Origin: a bacterium
Lineage (GTDB): Bacteria; Patescibacteria; ABY1; JACQRZ01
Direction of reading: 5' to 3'
DNA length: 30,305 nt
NCBI GenBank assembly: GCA_030688365.1
Contig: JAUYIE010000009.1
Span: 1 to 30,305, forward strand
Shown: in pieces, positions 7,424 to 14,979 of the stretch
Layout of the letters: each line of letters starts with the position of its first letter
Position numbering within the stretch: position 1 is the first letter of the stretch
The notes under the pieces: model-generated
Database searches by the model: none
What the model was told of the DNA's origin: nothing
Seen by the model: only the letters and a program-made list of their open reading frames with translations
Translations under genes and position numbers: made by a program

Positions 7424-8476
7424 CGACCTCGCGTCGGTTTCCGCTTGCAAGACCTCGGTGATAATTTCATCGAGGTCACCATTTAAAATACTGGTCAATT
7501 GGTGCCAGCTTTTTTTTATACGATGATCCGTGAGGCGGTCTTGGGGAAAGTTGTAGGTGCGGATTTTTTCAGAACGATCGCCGGTACCGATCATTGCTTT
7601 ACGATCGGTGGACATTTGGGTCATTTGCTTTTCTTGCTGGTCTGCCAACATGCGTGCTCGCAGTACTACCATCGCGCGTTCACGATTTTGAAGCTGTGAA
7701 CGTTCATCTTGACATGATACGACGATACCGGTGGGGATATGCACGATACGCACCGCAGAATACGTCGTGTTGACGGATTGACCACCTGCACCTCCGGAAC
7801 AAAACGTATCAATACGCAAGTCTTTTGCATTGATCGTGATGTCTACTTCTTCCGCTTCCGGTAAGATGGCGACCGTTGCGGCAGACGTATGGATGCGCCC
7901 ACTTTTTTCTGTTTCAGGAACGCGTTGGACCCGATGCACACCGCTTTCATATTTCAAATATTTAAAAACATTGGTGCCATGGACTTCAAAAATAACTTCC
8001 TTGTATCCTCCTAACGTATTTTGACTTGAATCAATGAGTTGCACTTTCCACCCCTTGCTTTCCGCATATAGCGTGTACATACGGAAAAGGTCAGCGGCAA
8101 ACAGCGCTGCTTCATCACCGCCAGTGCCGGCACGGATTTCCACAATGACGTCTTTTTTATCACGCGGGTCGGCAGGGGAGAAGTAATCATTGATTTCATC
8201 TTGAAGTTTTTTTTGCTGAACTGCGAGTTCTTCCAGTTCTTGTTGCGCGATAGCCAACATTTCCGAATCGCTTTCTGTTTTTAACATCTCTGTTGTATCA
8301 TTTATAGATTTTTCCACTTGGTCAAATTGTTCCAAGACGCTAATGATACTTTTTATCTCATTGTATTCCTTGGAAAGTTTTGCCAACGCGGAGGGATCAG
8401 AAAGTCGGGAGTCTGATGAGAGCTCCATTTCAAGTTCAGTAAGTCTTTTCTTAATATTTGTATACCGTTGGTCCAT
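7412..8476 (-). CDS. prfA: Peptide chain release factor 1
   Basis: RF1 recognises UAA and UAG and triggers peptidyl-tRNA hydrolysis. In the 354-residue product the GGQ catalytic loop is SGGAGGQSVNTTYSAVRI (GGQ about residues 231-233), and the stop-codon tripeptide is PET at about 187-189 in HRVQRVPETEKSGRIHTSA. That is the RF1-type PxT motif, not the RF2-type SPF. The N-terminal helical domain (1-100) is coiled-coil-like. The ATG at 8474-8476 (MDQRYTN) is preferred; the ATG at 8488 lies inside a hairpin (8486-8520) separating it from rpmE. TGA is a normal stop in this window, so an RF2 should be encoded elsewhere. The 3' end overlaps the convergent small gene by 12 nt. Confidence 0.96.
   Translation of the reverse strand: MDQRYTNIKKRLTELEMELSSDSRLSDPSALAKLSKEYNEIKSIISVLEQFDQVEKSINDTTEMLKTESDSEMLAIAQQELEELAVQQKKLQDEINDYFSPADPRDKKDVIVEIRAGTGGDEAALFAADLFRMYTLYAESKGWKVQLIDSSQNTLGGYKEVIFEVHGTNVFKYLKYESGVHRVQRVPETEKSGRIHTSAATVAILPEAEEVDITINAKDLRIDTFCSGGAGGQSVNTTYSAVRIVHIPTGIVVSCQDERSQLQNRERAMVVLRARMLADQQEKQMTQMSTDRKAMIGTGDRSEKIRTYNFPQDRLTDHRIKKSWHQLTSILNGDLDEIITEVLQAETDARSSVS
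7415..7442. terminator. Hairpin shared by convergent gene ends (prfA and the 7052 gene)
   Basis: GGAAACTGACG at 7415-7425 pairs with CGTCGGTTTCC at 7432-7442 (one G-U pair) around a 6-nt loop. Only a weak T-run follows on the minus strand and none on the plus strand, so its activity as a terminator is uncertain. Confidence 0.45.
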
Positions 8477-8485
8477 AGATATATG

Positions 8486-8520
8486 CAAAAGGATGGCATG
8501 ATCATCATACCATCCTTTTG
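8486..8520 (-). terminator. Hairpin between rpmE and prfA
   Basis: CAAAAGGATGG at 8486-8496 is the exact complement of 8510-8520, with a 13-nt loop. On the minus strand it ends in TTTTG, so it would partly terminate rpmE transcripts or protect their 3' ends, lowering prfA readthrough. Confidence 0.6.
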
Positions 8521-8536
8521 GTTGGGGGAATATATG

Positions 8537-8809
8537 TTACGCCTTTTCCTTTCGAACGCGAGTGGTCGCTTTTACCTTTTTACCTTTACGTGTTTCTGCT
8601 GTGACAGAGGCCTTGGCCGCACGAGCTGCAAACTTTTCAACACGACCTTCTGTATCTACCAGATTTTGCTTACCTGTATAAAAAGGATGGCAGGATTTGC
8701 ACAACTCAATATGGAGCTCTTGGCGTGTTGATCCTGTCTCATAGATCGTTCCACAGGCGCAAATAGCCTTCGCGTCGGTGAAATACTGTGGGTGTGTATC
8801 TTGTTTCAT
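8537..8809 (-). CDS. rpmE: Large-subunit ribosomal protein L31
   Basis: L31 bridges the 50S and 30S subunits. The 90-residue product starts MKQDTHPQY and carries the zinc-ribbon cysteines of the C+ form (CAC at about residues 18-20 and CKSCHPFYTGKQ at about 37-48, the family signature). The C-terminal 35 residues are a Lys/Ala/Arg-rich extension, longer than the roughly 70-residue typical form. A promoter lies 42-70 nt upstream. AAAAGGG about 9 nt before the ATG may act as a modest ribosome binding site. A zinc-replete L31 with no visible C- paralogue gives no sign of zinc-dependent switching. Confidence 0.95.
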   Translation of the reverse strand: MKQDTHPQYFTDAKAICACGTIYETGSTRQELHIELCKSCHPFYTGKQNLVDTEGRVEKFAARAAKASVTAETRKGKKVKATTRVRKEKA

Positions 8810-8850
8810 ATCGCAAATACCCTTTTGGGCACGGTTAATTTATGGAAAGG

Positions 8851-8879
8851 ATTATATATGATAATCGCATTTTTGGCAA
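8851..8879 (-). promoter_or_regulatory. Promoter of rpmE
   Basis: Minus strand TTGCCA (8874-8879), 17-nt spacer, TATAAT (8851-8856); start near 8845, leader about 36 nt. Confidence 0.8.
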
Positions 8880-8952
8880 TTATTGGGTGGGAAATGCTAT
8901 TTTTAGATCGTTTTGGTTCTGAAAAAAGCTTATATTTACGACCCTTTTACTA

Positions 8953-8981
8953 TTGACAAAAACAATGTTTTGTGGTATAGT
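8953..8981 (+). promoter_or_regulatory. Promoter of the small orphan gene at 9060
   Basis: TTGACA (8953-8958), 17-nt spacer, TATAGT (8976-8981). The leader is about 70 nt; within it AAAAGG and CCTTTT (about 8991-9015) can pair. Divergent from the rpmE promoter, 74 bp away. Confidence 0.85.
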
Positions 8982-9059
8982 GTTTTTATAAAAAGGACTA
9001 TTTGAGGCCTTTTATGGGAAGGAAAATATTATAGTTAGGTAGAAAAGGAGAACGGAAAA

Positions 9060-9533
9060 ATGTTAAAAACAGAAAAGGGTATCAGATCGCCCTACCAATC
9101 AATAGTGAAGAATTTAGAATTGCCAGCATTTGCGCGTGGTGATGTAAAAATGGCAGATATAAAAAAGATTTTTATCAGAGGTATTGAATATTCATGTCCT
9201 TGTGGATGTGAACTGAATTTTGAATGTCATCAGACACCGGAAAGGTTAGTAGATATTCAAAAAATTGGGGAGCATAACAATTGCACTAGTGAGTCGATAT
9301 TTTCGGATCCTGAAAATCAATGTCTTTCTTGGCAACAAGTAAAAATGGTTTTTGGTAGATATTCAGATAGATTGGTTCCAGATCATACTACAGTTTGCCT
9401 GCTGAAAATCGGAAAATTCTATTTTTGTTTGTTTGCACTCCATGAAAAAGGAAAAGGATTCCTTACAAGAATAATTCCATTTGAACAGGCAATACATCAG
9501 GCAGAGTGGAATTATATCTGTATAGTTACATAG
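9060..9533 (+). CDS. Small orphan protein of unknown function (157 aa)
   Basis: Family not recognised. The product is soluble and contains CPCGCELNFECH at about residues 46-57, a cysteine cluster that could bind metal, with further Cys residues at about 75 and 88. It has a consensus promoter, a strong Shine-Dalgarno (AAAAGGAG, 10 nt before the ATG) and its own intrinsic terminator at 9586-9609, so it is a complete monocistronic unit between rpmE and rpsB. With the genes at 7052 and 16651 it forms a set of short isolated genes with ribosome binding sites unlike their neighbours. Confidence 0.78.
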   Translation: MLKTEKGIRSPYQSIVKNLELPAFARGDVKMADIKKIFIRGIEYSCPCGCELNFECHQTPERLVDIQKIGEHNNCTSESIFSDPENQCLSWQQVKMVFGRYSDRLVPDHTTVCLLKIGKFYFCLFALHEKGKGFLTRIIPFEQAIHQAEWNYICIVT

Positions 9534-9585
9534 CCAGTGAAATTTGATAGGTCAAGTCGTGCAATGTTATGTACTTGAACCTAAT

Positions 9586-9616
9586 AAGAGCGTACAACCG
9601 TACGCTCTTTAATTTT
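9586..9616 (+). terminator. Intrinsic terminator after the 9060 gene
   Basis: AAGAGCGTAC (9586-9595), 4-nt loop, perfect complement 9600-9609, followed by a T-rich tract to 9616. Confidence 0.88.
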
Positions 9617-9700
9617 GCTTAAAAATCCTCATAAACCTACCCCTTCTTGCCTTTTTTTAAAGGATTTGCTAGTCTTTCTACATTATTTACTAATTACTCA

Positions 9701-9771
9701 TACCCTTGGGCGTTTCCTTGCCACGGCATTTATGACCGTAGGTAAAAGGGGTAGAGGATGAAAGGAACACT
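9701..9771 (+). promoter_or_regulatory. Folded 5' leader of rpsB, candidate autoregulatory site
   Basis: TACCCTT (9701-9707) pairs with AAGGGGTA (9746-9753) with one bulge. Inside, CCACGG (9721-9726) pairs with CCGTAGG (9736-9742). The outer strand ends 8 nt before the ribosome binding site AAAGGA (9761-9766), which serves the ATG at 9772. S2 operons in other bacteria carry leader RNAs bound by S2; that this is one is inference. I found no confident promoter upstream. Confidence 0.45.
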
Positions 9772-10590
9772 ATGCCTACGTTACCGTCCCTTGTGGACAT
9801 GCTTAAAAGTGGTGTCCATCTCGGGCACAAGAAGTCAAAACGGCATCCAAAGATGGATCCGTATATTTTCATGAATCGAGGTGAGATGACCGTCATTGAC
9901 CTTGAGAAGACACAGGAGCTTCTCGGGAAAGCCTTGAACTTTATTACGTCTTCCGTTGCGAACGGGAAGATTGTTTTGTTTGTCGGGACAAAACGTCAAG
10001 CGCAGGATCCTATCCAAAAGTACGCATTGAGCTGTGAAATGCCCTACGTCAACGGACGTTGGATTGGCGGGATGCTGACCAACTTCGCGGTCATTTCAAA
10101 AATGATCAAACGGTACAAAACACTCAAAGAACAACATGAGACCGGCGCGCTTGCTAAATATACAAAAAAAGAACAGTTGGATTTTGCGCGAGATATCGTA
10201 GAACTTGAAAACGCCATTGGCGGTATTTCCAATCTTACGAAACTACCCGATATTGTTTTCTTACTTGACATCAAACGTGATAAGACTGCTTATACAGAAG
10301 CAAAGAAAAAACATCTACCAACAGTGGCCGTATGCGACACCAATGTCAATCCCACCCATGTTGACTATGTGATTCCTGCAAATGATGATGCGGTAAAGTC
10401 TATTGATTTACTGGTGAGTTTGGTTGCACAAGCAGTGTTGGAAGGTAAGGCACAAGCAATGGCTCAAAAAGTTGCATCTACGACTAATGAAGAATCAGAG
10501 AAGGCACCAATTGTCGCAGAGACTACAAAGAAAGCGGATCTTACTACATCTACAACTGCGGAGAAAGAAACACCAACTGTCGTAGAATAA
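9772..10590 (+). CDS. rpsB: Small-subunit ribosomal protein S2
   Basis: S2 assembles late on the 30S body near the mRNA exit. The 272-residue product shows the S2 signatures DMLKSGVHLGHKKSKRHPKM (residues about 9-28), GKIVLFVGTKRQAQDPI, YVNGRWIGGMLTNF and PDIVFLLDI, with HVDYVIPANDDAVKSIDL near the end of the fold. The last 40 or so residues are a Thr/Glu/Lys-rich low-complexity tail. It is one of few core genes here with a clear Shine-Dalgarno (AAAGGA, 5 nt spacing). tsf follows after 42 nt, the usual bacterial pairing. Confidence 0.96.
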   Translation: MPTLPSLVDMLKSGVHLGHKKSKRHPKMDPYIFMNRGEMTVIDLEKTQELLGKALNFITSSVANGKIVLFVGTKRQAQDPIQKYALSCEMPYVNGRWIGGMLTNFAVISKMIKRYKTLKEQHETGALAKYTKKEQLDFARDIVELENAIGGISNLTKLPDIVFLLDIKRDKTAYTEAKKKHLPTVAVCDTNVNPTHVDYVIPANDDAVKSIDLLVSLVAQAVLEGKAQAMAQKVASTTNEESEKAPIVAETTKKADLTTSTTAEKETPTVVE

Positions 10591-10632
10591 TCAAAAACGT
10601 GTTACAATATTTCCATCATTTACGATATTTTT

Positions 10633-11217
10633 ATGATTGACGCAAAACTTATCCAACGACTTCGCACACAGACTGGGGGCGGTATCGTAGACTGCAAAAA
10701 AGCGCTTGAAGAATCAGGCAATGATTATGAAAAAGCTCTTGAACTCATGCGCAAGCAAGGACAAAAGTCAGCTGCCAAGCGTGTGGAACGTGAAACGCAT
10801 GAAGGTATCGTGCATTCATATATCCACGCAAACAATAAGACTGGCGTGCTTGTGGAGGTCTTGTGTGAAACAGACTTTGTCGCGCGAAATGAAGCGTTTC
10901 AAGCATTTGTCCATGACATCGCGCTTCACATCGCTGCGATGAGCCCGTTATATATTTCAACGACAGAAGTACCTGAGGATATGGTCGCAAAGGAAAAAGA
11001 AATCTATCGCGAGCAGATGGTGGGTGAACAAAAGCCGGCAGAGATTCTTGAAAAGATCATTGACGGTAAACTCGCGAAGTTTTACGAAGATATTTGTCTT
11101 TTGAACCAGAAATTTATCAAAGATGATACCCTCACAATCGGCGCGGTACTGACCGAACAGATCGCCAAGACAGGAGAGAATATCCAGATAAAACGATTTG
11201 CACGATTTGCGTTGTAG
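10633..11217 (+). CDS. tsf: Elongation factor Ts, short form
   Basis: EF-Ts exchanges GDP for GTP on EF-Tu. The 194-residue product has the UBA-like N-terminal domain with QTGGGIVDCKKALEESGNDY (consensus TGAGxMDCKKAL) and the core motif CETDFVARNEAFQ (residues about 77-89), whose TDFV contacts EF-Tu. At 194 residues it has a single core subdomain, like the Thermus type, not the roughly 280-residue enteric form. No Shine-Dalgarno is visible. It is cotranscribed with rpsB and followed by a terminator. Confidence 0.95.
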   Translation: MIDAKLIQRLRTQTGGGIVDCKKALEESGNDYEKALELMRKQGQKSAAKRVERETHEGIVHSYIHANNKTGVLVEVLCETDFVARNEAFQAFVHDIALHIAAMSPLYISTTEVPEDMVAKEKEIYREQMVGEQKPAEILEKIIDGKLAKFYEDICLLNQKFIKDDTLTIGAVLTEQIAKTGENIQIKRFARFAL

Positions 11218-11240
11218 ATTCACCTCGTTTAGAATGAAGG

Positions 11241-11263
11241 CCTCCACGTGTGGGAGGTTTTTT
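11241..11263 (+). terminator. Intrinsic terminator after tsf
   Basis: CCTCC (11241-11245) and GGAGG (11253-11257) around a 7-nt loop, then six T (11258-11263). It closes the rpsB-tsf unit and marks the left edge of the accessory island. Confidence 0.85.
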
Positions 11264-11289
11264 AGTATATGATTATTTATGACTATTCG

Positions 11290-11318
11290 TTGACTAAATC
11301 ACTAGGATTTTATATGCT
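11290..11318 (+). promoter_or_regulatory. Promoter of the methylase/RhuM/DUF262 island
   Basis: TTGACT (11290-11295), 17-nt spacer, TATGCT (11313-11318). Predicted start about 11325, leader about 36 nt. It is the only good promoter I see for the four island genes. Confidence 0.7.
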
Positions 11319-11360
11319 GATCATGAGTTAGCAAAGCGATCTGACTGTGTTTTACATACC

Positions 11361-12443
11361 ATGACCATGCCCACCAAGTCATTAAACAGCAATTTGCATA
11401 AAGCCAACAAGGCAAAAAAAGATGAGTTTTATACCCAGCTTATTGATATTGAAAAAGAGTTGAAGCACTATAAAGAACAGTTTCGTGGCAAGGTGGTGTA
11501 TTGCAATTGTGACGATCCGTTTGAAAGCAACTTTTTTAAATATTTTGCCGCCAATTTTAATGCTCTCGGTCTCAAAAAGTTAATTACCACCAGCTATACA
11601 AAGTCGCCAATCGCCGGTGGGCAGTTGTCTTTGTTTGAAATAAAAGGGCTAAAGCCGAAAGGCAAAGAGCCGTTTAAGATTGAGCTCAATGAAGTATCAG
11701 ACAAAGACGCGGATGGCGCGGTGGGGCTGACTGATGTCAAGTGGCTTTTGAAAAACGATGCCAATATAGCCACACCATTGACAGGCAACGGTGATTTTCG
11801 CAGTGAGGAGTGTATTGAACTTCTTAAAGAGGCGGATATCGTGGTAACCAATCCGCCATTTTCCTTGTTTCGGGAATATGTGGCGCAATTAATGGAGTAC
11901 AAAAAGAAGTTTTTGATTCTTGGAGACCAAAACGCCATAACCTACAAAGAAACGTTTGGCTATATAAAAGATGATAAATTATGGCTTGGTTATGACAATG
12001 GAGGCACGAAATGGTTCCAGGTGCCCATGGATTACGACATACCGACGGAGTCAAGAAAGAAAATTGAGAATGGGGTGCAGTATTTTAGTATGGGAAGAAT
12101 TTTGTGGTTTACTAATCTTGACACTACGAAAAGACATGAAGAGCTAATTTTATACAAAAAATACAGCCCTGAGGAATATCCTAAGTATGACTACTATGAT
12201 GCAATCAATATAAATAAATACATGGATATTCCAATGGATTTTAAAGGTGCTATGGGGGTACCCATTACTTTTATTGACAAATATAATCCTAAACAATTTG
12301 AGATAATAAGTTCAAATGATATTAGATTAAATGACAAAGTTCCTTACAAAGAACATGGGCTTATTAAAGACAAGGATGGGGCGATTACTGGTAAACCAAC
12401 TTACGTTCGCGTTGTGATTAAAAATAAGAAAGTAAAAAAATAA
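11361..12443 (+). CDS. EcoRI-family adenine-specific DNA methyltransferase
   Basis: The 360-residue product matches the EcoRI modification methylase family (PF13651 as I recall it), which methylates adenine N6 in a restriction site. Visible landmarks are SNLHKANKAKKDEFYTQ at the start, VYCNCDDPFESNFFKYF (about 46-62), GDFRSEECIELLKEADIVVT and the amino-methylase catalytic motif NPPF (164-167, in TNPPFSLFREYV), then FLILGDQNAITYKE and YPKYDYYDAI. The protein appears full length. A second ATG at 11367 (MPTKS) is an equally good start; there is no Shine-Dalgarno. No EcoRI-type endonuclease gene is adjacent; the nearest nuclease is the DUF262-HNH gene three genes downstream, which may be the functional partner. 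Confidence 0.92.
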   Translation: MTMPTKSLNSNLHKANKAKKDEFYTQLIDIEKELKHYKEQFRGKVVYCNCDDPFESNFFKYFAANFNALGLKKLITTSYTKSPIAGGQLSLFEIKGLKPKGKEPFKIELNEVSDKDADGAVGLTDVKWLLKNDANIATPLTGNGDFRSEECIELLKEADIVVTNPPFSLFREYVAQLMEYKKKFLILGDQNAITYKETFGYIKDDKLWLGYDNGGTKWFQVPMDYDIPTESRKKIENGVQYFSMGRILWFTNLDTTKRHEELILYKKYSPEEYPKYDYYDAININKYMDIPMDFKGAMGVPITFIDKYNPKQFEIISSNDIRLNDKVPYKEHGLIKDKDGAITGKPTYVRVVIKNKKVKK

Positions 12444-12447
12444 TTTT

Positions 12448-12681
12448 ATGAATTTTATTAATAGCTTAGGATTAATTTTTGGGTTTATTGGAACACTTTT
12501 CATCATATTTTATATTCGTACTGATTATAAAGAACATATAGAAAATGAAGCAGGACAGAAGCCAGGGGATAAATGGTATGCGTTATATGTAAAACACCCA
12601 AATTGGTTGCGTTTCGGGGTTATTTTACTAATTCTTGGTTTTCTCTTACAGTTTATATTTAGTTTGAAAGTATATTTATAA
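12448..12681 (+). CDS. Small two-helix membrane protein of the island
   Basis: A 77-residue product starting 4 nt after the methylase stop. Residues about 5-24 (hydrophobic, FINSLGLIFGFIGTLFIIFY) and about 55-75 are transmembrane helices joined by a hydrophilic loop of about 30 residues. I know no named family. Tight spacing suggests cotranscription with the methylase. Small membrane proteins next to nuclease genes can be toxins or anchors, but nothing in this sequence proves either role. Confidence 0.65.
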   Translation: MNFINSLGLIFGFIGTLFIIFYIRTDYKEHIENEAGQKPGDKWYALYVKHPNWLRFGVILLILGFLLQFIFSLKVYL

Positions 12682-12751
12682 AAATTGAGCTGACAAGATA
12701 ATATCATGCCCCAACAAAACAACCCCAACCAAACAATCATTTACAGCAATC

Positions 12752-13810
12752 ATGCCTCAAAAAAATAAAAAAATGATTCCAGCGAACAACAGTTTTACCG
12801 AATTTTTGCTGTATACAACCCCCAACGGACAGGTAAAGGTTGAGATTTTTTTGCGTGATGAAAATATTTGGCTTACCCAAGACAAAATAGCACTTTTGTT
12901 TGGGGTACAAAGACCGGCGATTACAAAACATCTTAAAAATATTTTTGAAAGCGGAGAATTAACCGAAAACGCGGTTAGTTCCATTTTGGAACATACCACT
13001 CAACATGGCGCAATAAAAGATAAGACGCAAACGCAATCCGTAAAATTTTACAATCTTGATGCTATTCTTTCGGTTGGATATAGGGTAAATAGCGCGCAAG
13101 CGACTCAATTCCGTATCTGGGCTACTGAACGACTCAAGGAGTATATTATCAAAGGGTTTACGATGGATGATGAACGGTTGAAAAATCCCGGCCGTATTTT
13201 TGGGCAGGATTATTTTGAAGAACAGCTGGCACGAATTCGCGATATTCGTTCCAGCGAAAGACGATTATATCAAAAAATTACCGATATTTACTCTCAATGT
13301 AGCGCTGATTATTCTTTGGACAGTGATATTACAAAACAATTTTTCGCCACTGTGCAAAATAAGTTGCATTTTGCCATTACCGGTAAAACCGCCGCCGAAA
13401 TAATCAATGAGCGCGCGGACAGCACAAAAACGAATATGGGGCTTACCACATGGAAATACGCGCCAAACGGCAAAATACGGGAAACCGATGTAGTGATTGC
13501 CAAGAACTATTTAGAAGAAAAGGAATTGGATACACTTAATAGAATCGTTGATATGTATCTTAGTTTTGCCGAAATGCAAGCGCAGAGAGGTATTGTTATG
13601 AATATGAAAGATTGGGTACAAAAATTGGACGCATTTCTAAAATTTAACGAACGGGATATTTTGGAATATGCCGGGGTTGTCAGTCATGAAGTTGCCGAAG
13701 CGCTGGCTTTGGGAGAGTATAAAAAATATAGTACAATTCAAGACAATAGCTATATCTCTGATTTTGATAGAAGTATTAAAAAATTATTAGACGATAATAA
13801 TCATCAGTAG
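12752..13810 (+). CDS. RhuM-family protein
   Basis: The 352-residue product resembles the virulence protein RhuM family (PF13310 as I recall). An N-terminal segment VEIFLRDENIWLTQDKIALL then FGVQRPAITKHLKNIFESGE (residues about 30-70) looks like a winged-helix or HTH-type DNA-binding unit. It is followed by KFYNLDAILSVGYRVNSAQATQFRIWA (about 100-127), the family hallmark. The C-terminal half is helical. RhuM genes often lie inside type I restriction loci and defence islands; their biochemical role is unknown. The annotated ATG is the longest sensible start; MIPANNS seven codons downstream is an alternative. One nucleotide separates its stop from the DUF262-HNH gene, implying translational coupling. 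Confidence 0.87.
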   Translation: MPQKNKKMIPANNSFTEFLLYTTPNGQVKVEIFLRDENIWLTQDKIALLFGVQRPAITKHLKNIFESGELTENAVSSILEHTTQHGAIKDKTQTQSVKFYNLDAILSVGYRVNSAQATQFRIWATERLKEYIIKGFTMDDERLKNPGRIFGQDYFEEQLARIRDIRSSERRLYQKITDIYSQCSADYSLDSDITKQFFATVQNKLHFAITGKTAAEIINERADSTKTNMGLTTWKYAPNGKIRETDVVIAKNYLEEKELDTLNRIVDMYLSFAEMQAQRGIVMNMKDWVQKLDAFLKFNERDILEYAGVVSHEVAEALALGEYKKYSTIQDNSYISDFDRSIKKLLDDNNHQ

Positions 13811-13811
13811 T

Positions 13812-14903
13812 ATGAAAATCGATCTGCATAAAATACCGATTCGCAAAGTGATTGCCGACTACAAAGATAGTGCCGAGGAAGGCGTGGAGGCCTATGACGG
13901 TAAACTTGATATCCGCCCAAAGTACCAACGAGAATTTGTGTATACCGGCAAACAACGAGACGCCGTGCTTGAAACGGTCAAAAATGGTTTTCCACTCAAC
14001 GTGATGTATTGGGTCAAAACCGATATGGGCAATTTTGAAGTAATGGATGGTCAACAACGTACCATCAGTATCGGACAATATATCAACGGTGATTTTTCAT
14101 TGGGCGATCGCTTTTTTCATAATTTGACCAAAGAAGAACAAAACCAAATTTTGGATTATGAACTGATGATTTATTTTTGCGAAGGCACGGATAAAGAGCG
14201 ATTGGACTGGTTTAGAATTATAAATATCGCCGGAGAAAAATTGACAGACCAAGAACTGCGCAACGCGGTGTATACAGGACCATGGCTTTCGGATGCCAAG
14301 TTGAAATTCAGTAAAACTCATTGCGCGGCGTATCTATTGGCAAATGATGGCGGATCACTGGTAAATGGCTCGCCAATTCGGCAAGAATATTTGGAAACTG
14401 CGCTTTCCTGGATAAACAAAGGCAAAATCGAGGATTACATGGCAAAACACCAGCACGACAAAAATGCTGAAAAATTGTGGCAATATTTTCACGATGTCAT
14501 CGCGTGGACAAGAAAGACTTTTACCAATTATCGCCGAGAAATGAACGGTGTCGCGTGGGGAGCATTATATAACCAATTTAAAGATAAAAAATTGAGTCCC
14601 GGCAAGTTGGAAGCTGAAATTACAGAATTGATGGAAGATGAAGATGTAACAAAAAAATCCGGTATTTACGAATATGTGTTAACAAGAAACGAAAAATACT
14701 TAAATATTCGTGCTTTTACCGACAAAATGAAACGCGAAGCGTATGAACGGCAAAAAGGTGTCTGCAAAAAATGCAAAAAACGTTTTGAGATAGAAGAAAT
14801 GGAAGCAGACCATATCAAACCGTGGCATGAAGGAGGAAAAACGACTGCGCAAAATTGTCAGATGTTATGCAAACAAGATAATCGTACCAAATCAGGGAAA
14901 TAA
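13812..14903 (+). CDS. DUF262-HNH endonuclease (GmrSD-like architecture)
   Basis: The 363-residue product has an N-terminal DUF262 domain (residues about 1-130) with KYQREFVY (37-44) and VMDGQQR (77-83). These are the ParB-like nucleotide-binding signatures of GmrS-type proteins. A helical middle region follows, then a C-terminal HNH nuclease (about 308-363): zinc cysteines C318, C321, C349 and C353, catalytic D333-H334, and N348 with N357 in the last position. DUF262 proteins with a nuclease include GmrSD, an NTP-dependent enzyme cutting modified phage DNA. Here the nuclease is a C-terminal HNH fused to DUF262. With an adenine methylase in the same operon it could be the cutting arm of a restriction system, or a nuclease triggered by loss or presence of methylation. 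No terminator is seen before the gap promoter. Confidence 0.9.
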   Translation: MKIDLHKIPIRKVIADYKDSAEEGVEAYDGKLDIRPKYQREFVYTGKQRDAVLETVKNGFPLNVMYWVKTDMGNFEVMDGQQRTISIGQYINGDFSLGDRFFHNLTKEEQNQILDYELMIYFCEGTDKERLDWFRIINIAGEKLTDQELRNAVYTGPWLSDAKLKFSKTHCAAYLLANDGGSLVNGSPIRQEYLETALSWINKGKIEDYMAKHQHDKNAEKLWQYFHDVIAWTRKTFTNYRREMNGVAWGALYNQFKDKKLSPGKLEAEITELMEDEDVTKKSGIYEYVLTRNEKYLNIRAFTDKMKREAYERQKGVCKKCKKRFEIEEMEADHIKPWHEGGKTTAQNCQMLCKQDNRTKSGK

Positions 14904-14927
14904 AAGCGTGAAGCAAATTTTGTAATG

Positions 14928-14936
14928 TGATATACT
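14928..14936 (+). promoter_or_regulatory. Extended -10 promoter of gap
   Basis: TGATATACT with TATACT at 14931-14936 and TG at 14928-14929; no good -35. Predicted start about 14943, leader about 37 nt. Confidence 0.55.
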
Positions 14937-14979
14937 CAAATCAGATATTTTTTCTATTTGAAATAACACTCTACACCCT

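Noticed and set aside
12706..12768. 20-codon mini-ORF before RhuM starting MPQQNNPN
   Set aside because: Out of frame with rhuM, no ribosome binding site; could be a leader peptide or relic but nothing supports it beyond an ATG.
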